64,000 nt of DNA from Cellvibrio sp. PSBB023 (GCF_002007605.1 NZ_CP019799.1:3946001-4010000), one strand, 5' to 3'. Counted from the stretch's first letter, positions 18,182-27,704 are shown. Numbers and translations are program-made. The notes: generated by a model from the letters alone, not told the origin.

Positions 18182-18889
18182 ATGCCAAGTTCGATGACAC
18201 AATTATTACTGGGGTTGGATGAGCGCAACTTGGTTGAGTTGCCAGCGCTGCAATGCCGTGTCGATCGCGCATTGGTAGCGCCGTTATCTGCGTTGCAGCA
18301 GCGAGCCGCAGCGGCTGGATTTGAGTTGCGTGTTGCCAGCAGCTATCGCAGTTTTGAGCGGCAGCGATTGATCTGGAATAACAAGGCGCTGGGGCTGCGC
18401 CCGGTGCTGGACAGTGACGGTGTACCGCTGGATCTGACACAGATGAGCGAACATGCCGTTGTCATGGCGATTCTGCGCTGGTCAGCCTTGCCCGGTGCAT
18501 CGCGCCACCATTGGGGCACGGATATCGATGTGTACGATGCATCGCGCATGGCGCCGGATTATCAATTGCAATTGACCGTGGCAGAGACACAAGGTGATGG
18601 CCCCTTTGCGGAATTCCATCGCTGGTTAAATGATGAATTGCAGGCGCCGGGCTGCGAATTTTTTCGTCCCTATGCGGAGGATCGCGGTGGTATCGCTCCC
18701 GAGCCTTGGCATTTAAGCTATGCGCCGCGCGCCGATGAGCTGTCGCAGCACTATTCTGAAACGCTGTTGCGTGAGCAATTACAGGTGACAGATTTGCAAT
18801 TAAAAAATACGGTGCTGGAAAACCTGGGCGATATCTATTCCCGGTTCGTGAGTATCGATGCGCACACCACCCGCCAACCCAACTGCTAA
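18182..18889 (+). CDS. M15-family (VanY-like) D-alanyl-D-alanine carboxypeptidase
   Basis: Zinc peptidase of the M15 family that trims D-Ala from peptidoglycan peptides. Zinc ligands sit in SRHHWGTDIDVYD (His, Asp) and EPWHLSY (His), and the ASSYRSFERQ motif that positions the substrate is upstream. About 235 residues from ATG 18182. An earlier TTG (18098) gives an N-terminus with no family resemblance. No clear signal peptide is seen with this start, as in LdcB/DacB-like members whose export route is uncertain. The next gene overlaps its end by about 30 bp if ATG 18858 is used. Confidence 0.82.
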   Translation: MPSSMTQLLLGLDERNLVELPALQCRVDRALVAPLSALQQRAAAAGFELRVASSYRSFERQRLIWNNKALGLRPVLDSDGVPLDLTQMSEHAVVMAILRWSALPGASRHHWGTDIDVYDASRMAPDYQLQLTVAETQGDGPFAEFHRWLNDELQAPGCEFFRPYAEDRGGIAPEPWHLSYAPRADELSQHYSETLLREQLQVTDLQLKNTVLENLGDIYSRFVSIDAHTTRQPNC

Positions 18890-20282
18890 CGGGACTATTC
18901 TGTTGACTGATTTACCTGCTAATTCACCAGTTTCCAAACGTGCCATTCGCTCCTGGATGTTATTTGACTGGGCGGCACAACCCTTTTTTACCGTTGTTAT
19001 CACGTTTATTTTTGGCCCCTATTTTGTCTCACGTCTGGCAGATGATGCCGTGCAAGGGCAGGCCGCCTGGGGTTATACCGTGACCATCGCCGGCGTCATT
19101 ATTGCGCTGTTTGCGCCCATCCTCGGCGCGGTGGCGGATGCAACCGGCGCGCGCAAACACTGGATCGCCTTTTTTGCCCTGATCAAAATTCTGGCCTTGG
19201 TATTGTTGTGGTTTGCCGCCCCCGGTTCTGCGTTGTGGTTGCCGATGCTGTGTGTGATTTGTGCGATGGTCGCCGCTGAATTTTCAATTTTATTTAACGA
19301 TTCCATGATGCCGCGCCTGATTCCCACTGAGGAGATTGGTCGTGTGTCCAACCTCGCCTGGGGCCTGGGTTATGCCGGTGGGCTGGTGGTGTTGTTCAGT
19401 GTGCTGCTGTTGCTGGCGGGCAATCCCGACACGGGTAAAACCCTGCTCGGCATAGACCCCTTGTTCGGGTTGGATGCGCGCCAAGGCGAGGATGCACGCA
19501 TCACCGGCCCCTATGCGGCGCTCTGGTATTTGCTGTTTATTGTGCCGATGTTTTTATTCACCCCGGATGGACAGCGCGGCGTTTCCTTGGTGCATGCCAT
19601 TCGCGGCACGCTGGGTGAATTAACGTCCACAGTTAAGGAGGCCATGCAGCGTAAACCCCTGTTGCGGTTTTTGTTGGCGCGCATGGTGTATCAGGATGGC
19701 GTAAATGGCTTGTTAGCCCTAGGTGGCACCTTTGCCGCGAGCATGTTTGGCTGGCAGACCATTGAAATGGGTATTTACGGCATTTTGCTGTTGGTTGTGG
19801 CGATTGGGGGTTGTGCTTACGCCGGTCGCCTGGATGCGCAGCTCGGTTCAAAGAGTGTGGTGCTGATTAGCCTGCTGCTATTGGTGGTGGCAACCCTTGG
19901 CATAGTGTCTACCGGGCCGGGTTATTCGCTGTTTGGTTGGGTTTCATTATCCACCGCAGACAATGGTGGCTTATTTGCGACAGCCGCCGAAAAAGTTTAT
20001 ATCGGGTTTGGGCTGTTAATCGGTATTGCCTTTGGGCCGGTGCAAGCATCGTCGCGTGCCTATCTGGCGCGTAGCGTGGGAGCAGATGAAGCTGGGCGCT
20101 ATTTTGGTCTCTATGCGCTGTCGGGGCGTGCGACGGCGTTTTTAGCGCCCATGGCGGTGGCGAGCCTGACGCTCTACGCCGATTCAGCGCGCATCGGCAT
20201 GTCGGCGCTGTTGGTGTTTTTAGTCCTGGGTTTGGTGTTACTGTTAAAAACACCCTATCCGGCGATGCGTGCGTCGCAATAG
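18858..20282 (+). CDS. MFS transporter of the UMF1 / Atg22-like family
   Basis: The 474-residue protein has about twelve membrane spans and the family-typical start RAIRSWMLFDWAAQPFFTVVITFIFGPYF. This motif separates bacterial UMF1/BtlA transporters from other MFS families. A later loop (AEFSILFNDSMMPRLIPTEEIGRVSNLAWGLGY) is also typical. Substrates of the bacterial family are unknown; the yeast relative exports vacuolar amino acids. Start is either ATG 18858, overlapping the previous gene, or TTG 18903 with GGGA upstream. Inner membrane. Confidence 0.82.
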   Translation: MRTPPANPTANGTILLTDLPANSPVSKRAIRSWMLFDWAAQPFFTVVITFIFGPYFVSRLADDAVQGQAAWGYTVTIAGVIIALFAPILGAVADATGARKHWIAFFALIKILALVLLWFAAPGSALWLPMLCVICAMVAAEFSILFNDSMMPRLIPTEEIGRVSNLAWGLGYAGGLVVLFSVLLLLAGNPDTGKTLLGIDPLFGLDARQGEDARITGPYAALWYLLFIVPMFLFTPDGQRGVSLVHAIRGTLGELTSTVKEAMQRKPLLRFLLARMVYQDGVNGLLALGGTFAASMFGWQTIEMGIYGILLLVVAIGGCAYAGRLDAQLGSKSVVLISLLLLVVATLGIVSTGPGYSLFGWVSLSTADNGGLFATAAEKVYIGFGLLIGIAFGPVQASSRAYLARSVGADEAGRYFGLYALSGRATAFLAPMAVASLTLYADSARIGMSALLVFLVLGLVLLLKTPYPAMRASQ

Positions 20283-20328
20283 TCATGCGGCGCTTTGATT
20301 TTTTTCAGACGGCATTTTAGAGGTATTC

Positions 20329-21033
20329 ATGCTGGTTATTTTTGATTGTGATGGTGTGTTGGTAGACAGCGAAATTATTTCGGCACAAGTGTCGGTGGAT
20401 TGTTTAAAAGCCGTGGGTGTCGAGCGCAGCCTTGACTATATTTTGGAAACCTATCGCGGCAAATCCGTGGCGGATTGTATTCGCATGATCACGGATGAAT
20501 TGTCATCGGCAGCGGATTGGCAACAATTGTCCTCCGAGGAAAAAGCTGAACGCGGCGCGCAATTTTGGCGGCAGGTGCAATTGCAAACGCTGGTGGTGTG
20601 CGAGCAGCAACTCGAACCCGTAGCGGGTGTGATGGCGGTGCTGGATTATTTGCGCGAACAACAGATTCCATTCTGTGTGGCCTCCAACGGCAAGCATGAA
20701 AAAATGCGCATGACCCTCAACAAAACCGGCATCATGCCTTATGTGCAAGGGCGGGTATTCAGTTTTGAGGATGTCACGCGCGGCAAACCGGCACCGGATT
20801 TATTTTTACACGCGGCCAGTACACTGAAGGTGCCGGCTAGCGAAGCGATTGTGGTAGAGGATTCACTCACCGGTATTCAAGCGGCAGTGGCGGCGGGTAT
20901 GCGCCCCTTGGGCTACTGCCCACCCAATCACGATGGCAGCGACAATTGTTTATTGGGCGAGATGCGCCGCTTGGGCGCCGAAGTATTTTTTTCCATGGAT
21001 GAGTTAATTCCGTTAATTTCTAAACAGGCGTAA
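20329..21033 (+). CDS. HAD-superfamily phosphatase, subfamily IA
   Basis: Haloacid-dehalogenase-type phosphatase of 234 residues. Motif I is FDCDGVLVDSE with the nucleophile and acid/base aspartates. The cap domain follows. Motif II is in CVASNGKHEK, motif III is the lysine in TRGKPAPDLFL and motif IV is VVEDSLTGIQAA. It is closest in pattern to beta-phosphoglucomutase/YieH-like sugar-phosphate phosphatases. Substrate cannot be read from the sequence. The stop is two bases before cysE, implying coupled expression. Confidence 0.85.
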   Translation: MLVIFDCDGVLVDSEIISAQVSVDCLKAVGVERSLDYILETYRGKSVADCIRMITDELSSAADWQQLSSEEKAERGAQFWRQVQLQTLVVCEQQLEPVAGVMAVLDYLREQQIPFCVASNGKHEKMRMTLNKTGIMPYVQGRVFSFEDVTRGKPAPDLFLHAASTLKVPASEAIVVEDSLTGIQAAVAAGMRPLGYCPPNHDGSDNCLLGEMRRLGAEVFFSMDELIPLISKQA

Positions 21034-21035
21034 GC

Positions 21036-21854
21036 ATGGTAATGCAATCGGCGGGTGCGATTTTTTCGCCCGATGTGGATGTGTGGCAGGAAATTCGCGC
21101 CGAGGCAAAACAGGCGAGTAAAGATGAGCCCGTGCTGGCGAGTTTTTATCACGCCACGATTTTAAATCACGGCTCCTTTGCAGCGGCGATCAGTTTTCAT
21201 CTCGCCAATAAATTGGACAGTCAGGCGCTGCCCGCGATGATGTTGCGCGATGTGTTTGCCGAAGCGATGCGTATGGATGCAGGCATCGAACAGGCGATGC
21301 GCGCCGACATTCGCGCGCACCGCGAACGAGATCCGGCGTGCAATAAATTTTCCATGCCGTTTTTGTTTTTCAAAGGCTATCACGCCCTGCAATCCTGGCG
21401 CATTGCGCACTGGTTGTGGCAGCAGGGGCGCACCGCGCTGGCGCTGTATTTCCAGAATCAAATCTCGGAAGCCTTTGATGTGGATATCCACCCCGGTGCG
21501 CGCATTGGTCAGGGCATTATGGTTGACCACGCGACCGGTGTAGTGATTGGTGAAACCACCGTGATTGAAGACGATGTGTCCATGTTGCACAGCGTCACCC
21601 TCGGCGGCAGTGGCTGCGCCAAAACTGATCGCCACCCCAAAATCCGGCGCGGCGTACTGATCGGTGTAGGGGCAAAAATCCTGGGTAATATCGAGATTGG
21701 CGAAGGGGCAAAAATCGGTGCGGGCAGTGTGGTGCTGGAAGCGGTGGCGCCGCATACTACCGTCGCGGGTGTGCCTGCCAAGCTGATTGGTCGACCCAAA
21801 GGGGAGTCACCTGCGCTGGATATGGATCATCACCTGAGCGATGATCCCTCATAA
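21036..21854 (+). CDS. cysE: Serine O-acetyltransferase
   Basis: CysE makes O-acetylserine from serine and acetyl-CoA, the first step of cysteine synthesis. The N-terminal helical domain (VWQEIRAEAKQASKDEPVLASF) and the left-handed beta-helix are both present. Hexapeptide repeats run through DIHPGARIGQGIMVDHATGVVIGE to GNIEIGEGAKIGAGSVVLE. The catalytic His regions are DVDIHPGAR and MLHSVTLGG. The 272-residue length is normal. It is translationally close to the HAD gene upstream. Confidence 0.95.
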   Translation: MVMQSAGAIFSPDVDVWQEIRAEAKQASKDEPVLASFYHATILNHGSFAAAISFHLANKLDSQALPAMMLRDVFAEAMRMDAGIEQAMRADIRAHRERDPACNKFSMPFLFFKGYHALQSWRIAHWLWQQGRTALALYFQNQISEAFDVDIHPGARIGQGIMVDHATGVVIGETTVIEDDVSMLHSVTLGGSGCAKTDRHPKIRRGVLIGVGAKILGNIEIGEGAKIGAGSVVLEAVAPHTTVAGVPAKLIGRPKGESPALDMDHHLSDDPS

Positions 21855-21878
21855 CCCCGAGCGCCTGTCGGGTAGGTG

Positions 21879-22148
21879 CTAGCCGGCGCTGCGTTGATCG
21901 GGCAGGCAACTGGTTTCGTCGTCGCACCCATCCATCAACCACTTCAACACCGACTCACGGCTTTTGAGCATGGATTGGTAGTGCTCAATCAGCATGGCAT
22001 TAGGGCGCGGCTGGCTTTTCATGGCAGCGATGCGGTCGGTGAGAAAGGCAATATCTTGTTCGACCTTGATGCGCGCATTGCCGTGCGGACTGGTGCTATC
22101 ACTGGTGATGCGGTTGTCCTGCAGTTTTTTATCAATAAAGGGCAGCAT
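21879..22148 (-). CDS. Hypothetical 89-residue protein
   Basis: I do not recognise this protein. The middle is predicted helical and charged (VEQDIAFLTDRIAAMKSQ, then EHYQSMLKSRESVLKWLMDG) and could form a short coiled coil. There is no signal peptide or membrane span. Two cysteines lie near the C-terminus (CDDETSC). It is convergent with cysE, 24 bp from its stop, and divergent from the repeat-protein gene. Codon use resembles the neighbours, so it is probably a real gene. Confidence 0.55.
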   Translation of the reverse strand: MLPFIDKKLQDNRITSDSTSPHGNARIKVEQDIAFLTDRIAAMKSQPRPNAMLIEHYQSMLKSRESVLKWLMDGCDDETSCLPDQRSAG

Positions 22149-22350
22149 GGCGTTTTAACTCCCTGAGGTTGTTCAAGCGTTGAGTATGGTTCCACTCTGC
22201 GCAGGGCGCCAGTCGGGATTAAGACGAATTGGTTACATTCTGTGCACTGGTTATCGCACTTGTTATTTTTTTGGCGAGGGAGTGGCCGCTACTGCCGCTA
22301 TGCCCGCAGCCAAAGGCAGGAGTGCTATTATCCCTTCATCTGGTTTTCTT

Positions 22351-23130
22351 ATGATGAGTCATACAGCGATGAGCACGCCTGAATTCGATATCATTTTTCG
22401 CGGCGATATAGTGTTTGGCCACCAATTGGCAGAGGTCAAACTCCGGCTGCAACAATTGTTCAAAGTGGATGCGGCCAAGGTCGACGCCCTGTTTACCGGT
22501 CGCCCGGTACCGCTGAAGCGCAAGCTGGATGAGGCTACCGCCAATAAATACCGCGAGGTATTGCTCAAGGCCGGCGCTCAGGTTGAGATCTGCGCCAGTG
22601 ATATCAGCCCTGCCAACAGTGCCCCCAGAGTCGCACCGGTGCGCGCCCCGGCAGCGGCTTCTGCACCCGTTGTACCGGCTGGTGCGGCCGCTTGGACACT
22701 AGCCCCGGCGGGCGCCGATTTACTGCCCGCCGACCAACGCCCGGCACCGGTTGCGCCCGTGGTGGTGGATGTCACCGGCCTGAGCTTGCGCGCCCAGGAC
22801 GGCAATCTGCTGGACAGCAGCGAGAGGCCATCGGCGCCGGTGGCGGAAGTGGTTATCCCTAATCTGGATCTGGCCGAGGTAGGGGCAAGCCTGAGCGATG
22901 ACGACCACTTGCCATTGCCGCTGTTGGAGATTGAGCTGGAGGATTGGGATATCGCCGAAGCGGGGGCCGATTTACTGCAGCCGGAAGAGCGCCCGGTTGT
23001 GGTGCCCGTAGTCGTGGGGCCCGTCGATTTTGGCTTGGCGCCCGCTGGCAGCGACCTGGGCCAGCTCAAGCCACAGGTAAAACCACTTACGCCCGATATC
23101 AGTGGCCTGCGCCTGACTGATCCCTCTTGA
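22351..23130 (+). CDS. Protein with a conserved N-terminal domain and five degenerate ~27-residue repeats
   Basis: I place the start at ATG 22351 (259 aa), because the longer frame back to 22180 has no family-like content. Residues ~8-80 form a compact domain (FDIIFRGDIVFGHQLAEVK, LFTGRPVPLKRKLDEATA) of a type I have seen only in uncharacterised proteins. An Ala/Pro-rich linker follows. Then come about five imperfect repeats built on [W/L/F]xLAxAGADLLxxxxRPxxxxV, e.g. WTLAPAGADLLPADQRP and WDIAEAGADLLQPEERP. No signal peptide or membrane span. Function unknown; the repeats suggest protein binding. Confidence 0.6.
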   Translation: MMSHTAMSTPEFDIIFRGDIVFGHQLAEVKLRLQQLFKVDAAKVDALFTGRPVPLKRKLDEATANKYREVLLKAGAQVEICASDISPANSAPRVAPVRAPAAASAPVVPAGAAAWTLAPAGADLLPADQRPAPVAPVVVDVTGLSLRAQDGNLLDSSERPSAPVAEVVIPNLDLAEVGASLSDDDHLPLPLLEIELEDWDIAEAGADLLQPEERPVVVPVVVGPVDFGLAPAGSDLGQLKPQVKPLTPDISGLRLTDPS

Positions 23131-23254
23131 TGCCGCTTGCTCCCGGTGCTGGCAGACCGATTGCGGGGAACCCTGCTGGCACCAACGGGTCAACTTTCTT
23201 GATACCCCCTATTTTATTCACGCAATTTTTTACGATGATCAACAAGGAGTCCCT

Positions 23255-25360
23255 ATGAAGACGGTGGGAAAATTATTACTCGCCCTGATTGCCCTGCCAC
23301 TCTTGGCCCTGCTTGCGCTGGTGCTGTTGGTGGATGTCAATCGGTTCAAGCCGCACATTGAAGATATCGCCAAGGAGCAAGGCATAGCCCTGTCCATCAA
23401 GGGGGATTTGGGCTGGAGCCTCTGGCCCGGCATAGGGGTGGATATCAATGATGTCAGCTTGGCGGCGCTGGCCACCCCCGAGCAGCCACTGGCAGAATTG
23501 ACCCGCGCCAGTCTGCTGCTGAAACTCATGCCGCTGTTTTCCGGTGACTTTCAAGTGGATCACCTGCTGGTCGATGGTGCACGCATTCACCTCGCCGTGG
23601 ATAAGGCCGGCAAAGGTAACTGGGAGGCGCTGACCCAATCCGATAAGGCGCCCGCACCCGCCGAAGCCGCATCCACCGATCCGGCCAGCGCTAACCTGAC
23701 CCTGGATATACAGGACATCAGCCTCACCAATTCGCAGGTGAGTTATCGCGATGCCAAGAGTGGGCAAACGCTCGCGCTGCGCGATATCAACCTGCACCTG
23801 ACCGAGGTAAACACCCGTGCAGAACCTTTCCCGCTGACCCTCGCGCTGGCGGTGGAAATGGAGCAAGCAGGCGCCGCGCCGCTGCTGTTGACCCTCGCGT
23901 TGAAAAATCGCCTCAGTGTGGACAGCTCGCTCAACCACATCACCCTCAATGAGGGCGACCTGCAAGTAGCGGTGGGCAAGTCCGCGCCCTTGGCCTTGAC
24001 CTACGAACTGGCGCTCAGCGATGTGCAAAACAAACCCGCCTACAAAGGTCAGTTTGCGCTGAAAGAAACCAATGTGCGTCCATTGTTGGCGGCACTCGGC
24101 ACCGAGTTGGATACCGCCAATAGCGATGCGCTGAAACGCGTCGCGCTGTCAGCCGCTGTTGAGGGCAATGACCAGCGGGTGCAATTATCGAATCTGGCCA
24201 TCACCCTGGATAAAACCCGTTTCGATGGCAGCCTGGCTATCACCGATCTGGCAACAACCGCTATCACCCTGGATCTCAAGGGCGACAGTATTAATGTCGA
24301 TGATTATTTGCCGCCGCCTAGCGACACCGAAGCAACAGCTACTGCCGCCGCACAGGAAGATACGCCCCTGCCACTGGATGCTATTCGCGGCTTGAACCTG
24401 AACGCCGCATTTGCCTTGCAGCGCATGACCCTCAAACAAATGGCCCTGGAAAATATCGCCTTGACGGTCAACGCCAAAAACGGAGTGGTTAACCAAAAAC
24501 TCAACGCCAAGGCCTACCAAGGCACCATCGCCTTCAACAGTAAAACCGATGCGCGCAGTGACAAGGCCGCCCTCAGTTTTGATGGCGCGGTGCAGGGGTT
24601 TGAGTTGGCACCGCTGCTCAAAGACATGGAAATGGATGAAAAGCTGGCGCTGTCCGGCGCTATCCAGGCCAATACCCAAGGCACGGCACAAGGTGCCAGC
24701 GTGAATCAACTCATGGCGTCCATGAACAGCACTGCCACTTTCTCCGGCGCCCAAGTGCGTTTAGCGCCGCTCAATATTGAAGAACAATTTTGTAAACTGG
24801 TGAATCTGGTTACCCAAAATAGCACCGAGGTAAGTTGGGATGCCTACACCGAAATGCGGCAGTTGGACGGCAATATTGTCTGGCGCGATCAGGTGATCAC
24901 ACTCAACAGTTTCAATGCGGGCGTATCGCAATTACTGCTGGCAAGTACCGGGAAAATTAATTTGGCGAGCGACAGCTACGAATTTAAATTGCCGATCAAA
25001 ATTGCCTCCGCCAGCGATGCCGCCACCCTCAAAGGGTGCAGTTTGGGCACCACCAATTACTGGGTGGATCGCGGTCTCTCCCTGTTGCGCTGCAAAGGGT
25101 CGTTTGGTGCCATAGACCCGCTCAAGGATTGCGGTTTTGACAAGAGCGCACTGGGCGATTTAACCAAGGATTTTGCCGAGTACAAACTGCGTGAAAAACA
25201 CGGCGCTAAAATTGAAGCCGCTGAACAAAAAGTGGAAGAGAAAAAGCAGGAAGTGAAGCAGCAAGTCGAGGAGAAAAAACAGGAGTTAATTAACAAGCTG
25301 CAAAACAAATTATTTAAAACACCAAAATCGGCCGCTGAATCCAGCGCAGCAGCAGAGTAA
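23255..25360 (+). CDS. AsmA-family protein
   Basis: The 701-residue protein has one N-terminal membrane anchor (LLLALIALPLLALLALVLLVDV) and the family start VNRFKPHIEDIAKEQG...IKGDLGWSLWPGIGVDINDVSL. A long beta-rich periplasmic body follows, typical of AsmA and the related bridge-like lipid-transfer family. These act in phospholipid movement or outer-membrane assembly. The C-terminus ends in a Lys/Glu-rich coiled coil (EAAEQKVEEKKQEVKQQVEE). Start ATG 23255 follows AAGGAG. A terminator follows, shared with the convergent ntr operon. Confidence 0.85.
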   Translation: MKTVGKLLLALIALPLLALLALVLLVDVNRFKPHIEDIAKEQGIALSIKGDLGWSLWPGIGVDINDVSLAALATPEQPLAELTRASLLLKLMPLFSGDFQVDHLLVDGARIHLAVDKAGKGNWEALTQSDKAPAPAEAASTDPASANLTLDIQDISLTNSQVSYRDAKSGQTLALRDINLHLTEVNTRAEPFPLTLALAVEMEQAGAAPLLLTLALKNRLSVDSSLNHITLNEGDLQVAVGKSAPLALTYELALSDVQNKPAYKGQFALKETNVRPLLAALGTELDTANSDALKRVALSAAVEGNDQRVQLSNLAITLDKTRFDGSLAITDLATTAITLDLKGDSINVDDYLPPPSDTEATATAAAQEDTPLPLDAIRGLNLNAAFALQRMTLKQMALENIALTVNAKNGVVNQKLNAKAYQGTIAFNSKTDARSDKAALSFDGAVQGFELAPLLKDMEMDEKLALSGAIQANTQGTAQGASVNQLMASMNSTATFSGAQVRLAPLNIEEQFCKLVNLVTQNSTEVSWDAYTEMRQLDGNIVWRDQVITLNSFNAGVSQLLLASTGKINLASDSYEFKLPIKIASASDAATLKGCSLGTTNYWVDRGLSLLRCKGSFGAIDPLKDCGFDKSALGDLTKDFAEYKLREKHGAKIEAAEQKVEEKKQEVKQQVEEKKQELINKLQNKLFKTPKSAAESSAAAE

Positions 25361-25381
25361 TCGATTCGTCGTGTCATAAAA

Positions 25382-25415
25382 GAATGCCGCGCTCACAGGA
25401 GTGCGGCATTTTTTA
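25382..25415. terminator. Bidirectional terminator between asmA-like gene and ntrB
   Basis: The hairpin AATGCCGC...GCGGCATT, with additional internal pairing, is followed by TTTTTT on the plus strand and by a T-rich stretch on the minus strand. It lies between convergent genes. Confidence 0.75.
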
Positions 25416-25437
25416 TGCGATGCATTACAGCCGCTAG

Positions 25438-26286
25438 TTATTGCCCGGTACCGCGCGTCACAAAATAACCGGCCAGTGATACCAAGCGATCCAGGGCATA
25501 ACCCACCAAGCCAACGTAAATCAGCGCGAGAATAATGTCGCTGATGCGCGATGAATTCCAGGCATCCCAAATAAAGAAACCAATCCCCACACCGCCCACC
25601 AACATTTCGGCAGCGATAATGGCCAACCACGACAAACCAATACCAATACGCAAGCCGGAGAAAATATAAGGCGCAGCAGCCGGCAGCATAATTTTGTAAA
25701 AATATTGCCAGCCATTTAAGCGCACCACGCGCGCCACATTGCGATAGTCCGCCGGAATATTGCGTACACCCACCGAGGTGTTAATGATGATGGGCCAAAT
25801 CGACGTAATAAAAATCACAAACAGGGCAGAGGGTTGGCTGTCCTGAAAACCGGCGAGCGACAGCGGCAGCCAAGCCAGCGGCGGCACCGTACGCAGGACT
25901 TGAAACAGCGGGTCAAGTCCGCGCATCGCCCATACGGATTGCCCCACTAAAATACCCAGTGCTACGCCTGCAATCACCGCCAGGGTATAACCGATGGCCA
26001 CACGCTTGAGGCTTGCCAATAATTGCCAGCCCATACCAACGTCAGTGCCGCCGTTGTCATAAAACGGGTTCTCAATTAAATAGCGCGTCTCTTCAAACAC
26101 GGTGGTGGCGGAAGGCAAATTGGAATCGGGGCGCGAGCAGGTAATTTGCCAAATCGCGACCAGAATCCCAATCACCACCAGCGCGGGAACAACCCGCACT
26201 GTCAGGTAATTGCCCAGATTTTTGAGGCGCAGTGACAAGCTGCGCGAGTCTTCGGTAATACCGCTGGTGATGCTTGCTTCAGACAT
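25438..26286 (-). CDS. ntrB: Nitrate/nitrite ABC transporter permease
   Basis: The 282-residue inner-membrane protein of the NtrB/SsuC permease family has six predicted spans. The EAA-type coupling loop is RNVARVVRLNGWQYFYKIMLPAAAPYIFSG. The family-typical VPPLAWLPLSLAGF segment, the conserved C-terminal GWLA-like region and the pairing with an NrtA-type binding protein point to nitrate uptake. It starts 15 bp after the binding-protein gene and ends at a terminator. The ATP-binding subunit (NtrC/D) that should energise it is not adjacent and not in the window. Bicarbonate or cyanate are possible alternative substrates. Confidence 0.8.
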   Translation of the reverse strand: MSEASITSGITEDSRSLSLRLKNLGNYLTVRVVPALVVIGILVAIWQITCSRPDSNLPSATTVFEETRYLIENPFYDNGGTDVGMGWQLLASLKRVAIGYTLAVIAGVALGILVGQSVWAMRGLDPLFQVLRTVPPLAWLPLSLAGFQDSQPSALFVIFITSIWPIIINTSVGVRNIPADYRNVARVVRLNGWQYFYKIMLPAAAPYIFSGLRIGIGLSWLAIIAAEMLVGGVGIGFFIWDAWNSSRISDIILALIYVGLVGYALDRLVSLAGYFVTRGTGQ

Positions 26287-26301
26287 AATCGTCGCTCCGA
26301 G

Positions 26302-27630
26302 TTACGCCATTTTTTTAATGGCGAGGCTATCGAGATAGGCTTTGGGATTCGCGGGGTCAAATACTTTTCCGTCAAAGAATTTTTCAATGCCGCGCGACGT
26401 GCTGGTTGGGATCTCGGCAGCGGGCACGCTAATGGCGGCGGCCGCTGCGCGCCATAATTCTTCGCGGTTTACCTTATCCACCAGTGCGTTAATGTCAGTG
26501 CTGGCGGGCAAATAACCCCAGCGAATATCTTCGGTAATAAACCAGGCGTCGTGGCTCTTGAAAGGGTAGGAGGCAAAATCTTTCCAATAGCGCATTTGTT
26601 CCGGGCTGTTTTCCACCACACGGCCGGTACCGTAATCAAAATTGCCTTTCATGCGTTCAACCACATCTTTAAAGGGGGCGCCAATCCATTTGCGGTCTGA
26701 ACAGATTTTTGCCACTTCTTCGCGATTTTCCGGCTTCTCGCAATACATCTGCGCTTCCATTACCGCCATCAACAAGGCTTGCGTCGCATTGGGATTTTTT
26801 TCAATCCAATCGCTGCGCATGGCAAAGGCTTTTTCCGGATGGTTGTGCCACAACTCGCCGGTAGTTAAAGCGGTGTAACCAATTTTTTGATTGATTAATT
26901 GTTCATTCCAGGGCTCGCATACGCAGAAGGTATCCATATTGCCCACTTTCATATTGGCCACCATTTGTGCCGGTGGCACCACGATGGTGGAAATATCTTT
27001 GTTGGGGTCAATGCCCGCGGCGGACAGCCAATAGCGCATCCATAAATCGTGTGTGCCGCCGGGAAATGTCACTGCCGCGTTGACGGTTTTGCCCGATGCT
27101 TTTTTGGCGGCCAGTGCTTCTTTAAAACCTTTGGCATTCACATCCAATTTTAAATCAGCATATTCTTTACCGACAGAAATGCACTGACCGCTTAAATTCA
27201 AACGTGCCAGAATGGACATGGGCACGGGTTGGTTGTTCGCGGTCATGGCGCCGGTGGAAATTAAATAAGGCATGGGCGATAAAATATGCGCGCCATCAAT
27301 ACCATTATTCTGCGAACCTAATACCAGGTTATCGCGCGTGGTGCCCCAGGACGATTGCTTTAATACTTCCACGCCAGTCATGCCGTACTTGGCAAAAAAC
27401 CCTTTTTCTTGCGCGACAAACAGCGGCGCCGCATCAGTGAGAGCAATAAAACCCAATTTGGCTTTGGTGGTTTCCAGCGCGGCAGGCGCGGCATAAGCGA
27501 TACTACTTAAGCTGGGCAATAAACCCATCGCGGCTGCGCCACCCACAGCGCCTAATCCGGTTTTTAATAAACGGCGACGATTTAATTGCAATGTTTGATC
27601 GGTAGAGTCGGGCGTATTGTTGTTGTCCAT
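26302..27630 (-). CDS. ntrA: Nitrate/nitrite ABC transporter substrate-binding protein (Tat-exported)
   Basis: Periplasmic binding protein of the NrtA/NasF family, 442 residues. The N-terminus has a twin-arginine signal (NRRRLLKTGLGAVGGAAAMG). The mature part starts KLGFIALTDAAPLFVAQEKGFFAKYG, and PGGTHDLWMRYWLSAAG and CEPWNEQLI are typical of nitrate binders. It is first in the operon ntrA-ntrB. A sigma-54-type promoter lies 75-90 bp upstream, which fits nitrogen-limitation control. Bicarbonate binding (CmpA-like) cannot be excluded from sequence alone. Confidence 0.85.
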   Translation of the reverse strand: MDNNNTPDSTDQTLQLNRRRLLKTGLGAVGGAAAMGLLPSLSSIAYAAPAALETTKAKLGFIALTDAAPLFVAQEKGFFAKYGMTGVEVLKQSSWGTTRDNLVLGSQNNGIDGAHILSPMPYLISTGAMTANNQPVPMSILARLNLSGQCISVGKEYADLKLDVNAKGFKEALAAKKASGKTVNAAVTFPGGTHDLWMRYWLSAAGIDPNKDISTIVVPPAQMVANMKVGNMDTFCVCEPWNEQLINQKIGYTALTTGELWHNHPEKAFAMRSDWIEKNPNATQALLMAVMEAQMYCEKPENREEVAKICSDRKWIGAPFKDVVERMKGNFDYGTGRVVENSPEQMRYWKDFASYPFKSHDAWFITEDIRWGYLPASTDINALVDKVNREELWRAAAAAISVPAAEIPTSTSRGIEKFFDGKVFDPANPKAYLDSLAIKKMA

Positions 27631-27704
27631 GAGCTAACCTCGCGCAATAAAAGAATCAGTGGGAATGGGATCAACGAATATTTACTGTGAACACAGACTG
27701 ACCA

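Noticed and set aside
23276..24028. 250-codon minus-strand frame inside the AsmA gene
   Set aside because: Antisense shadow of a clearly coding gene; His/Gln-rich nonsense-like composition.
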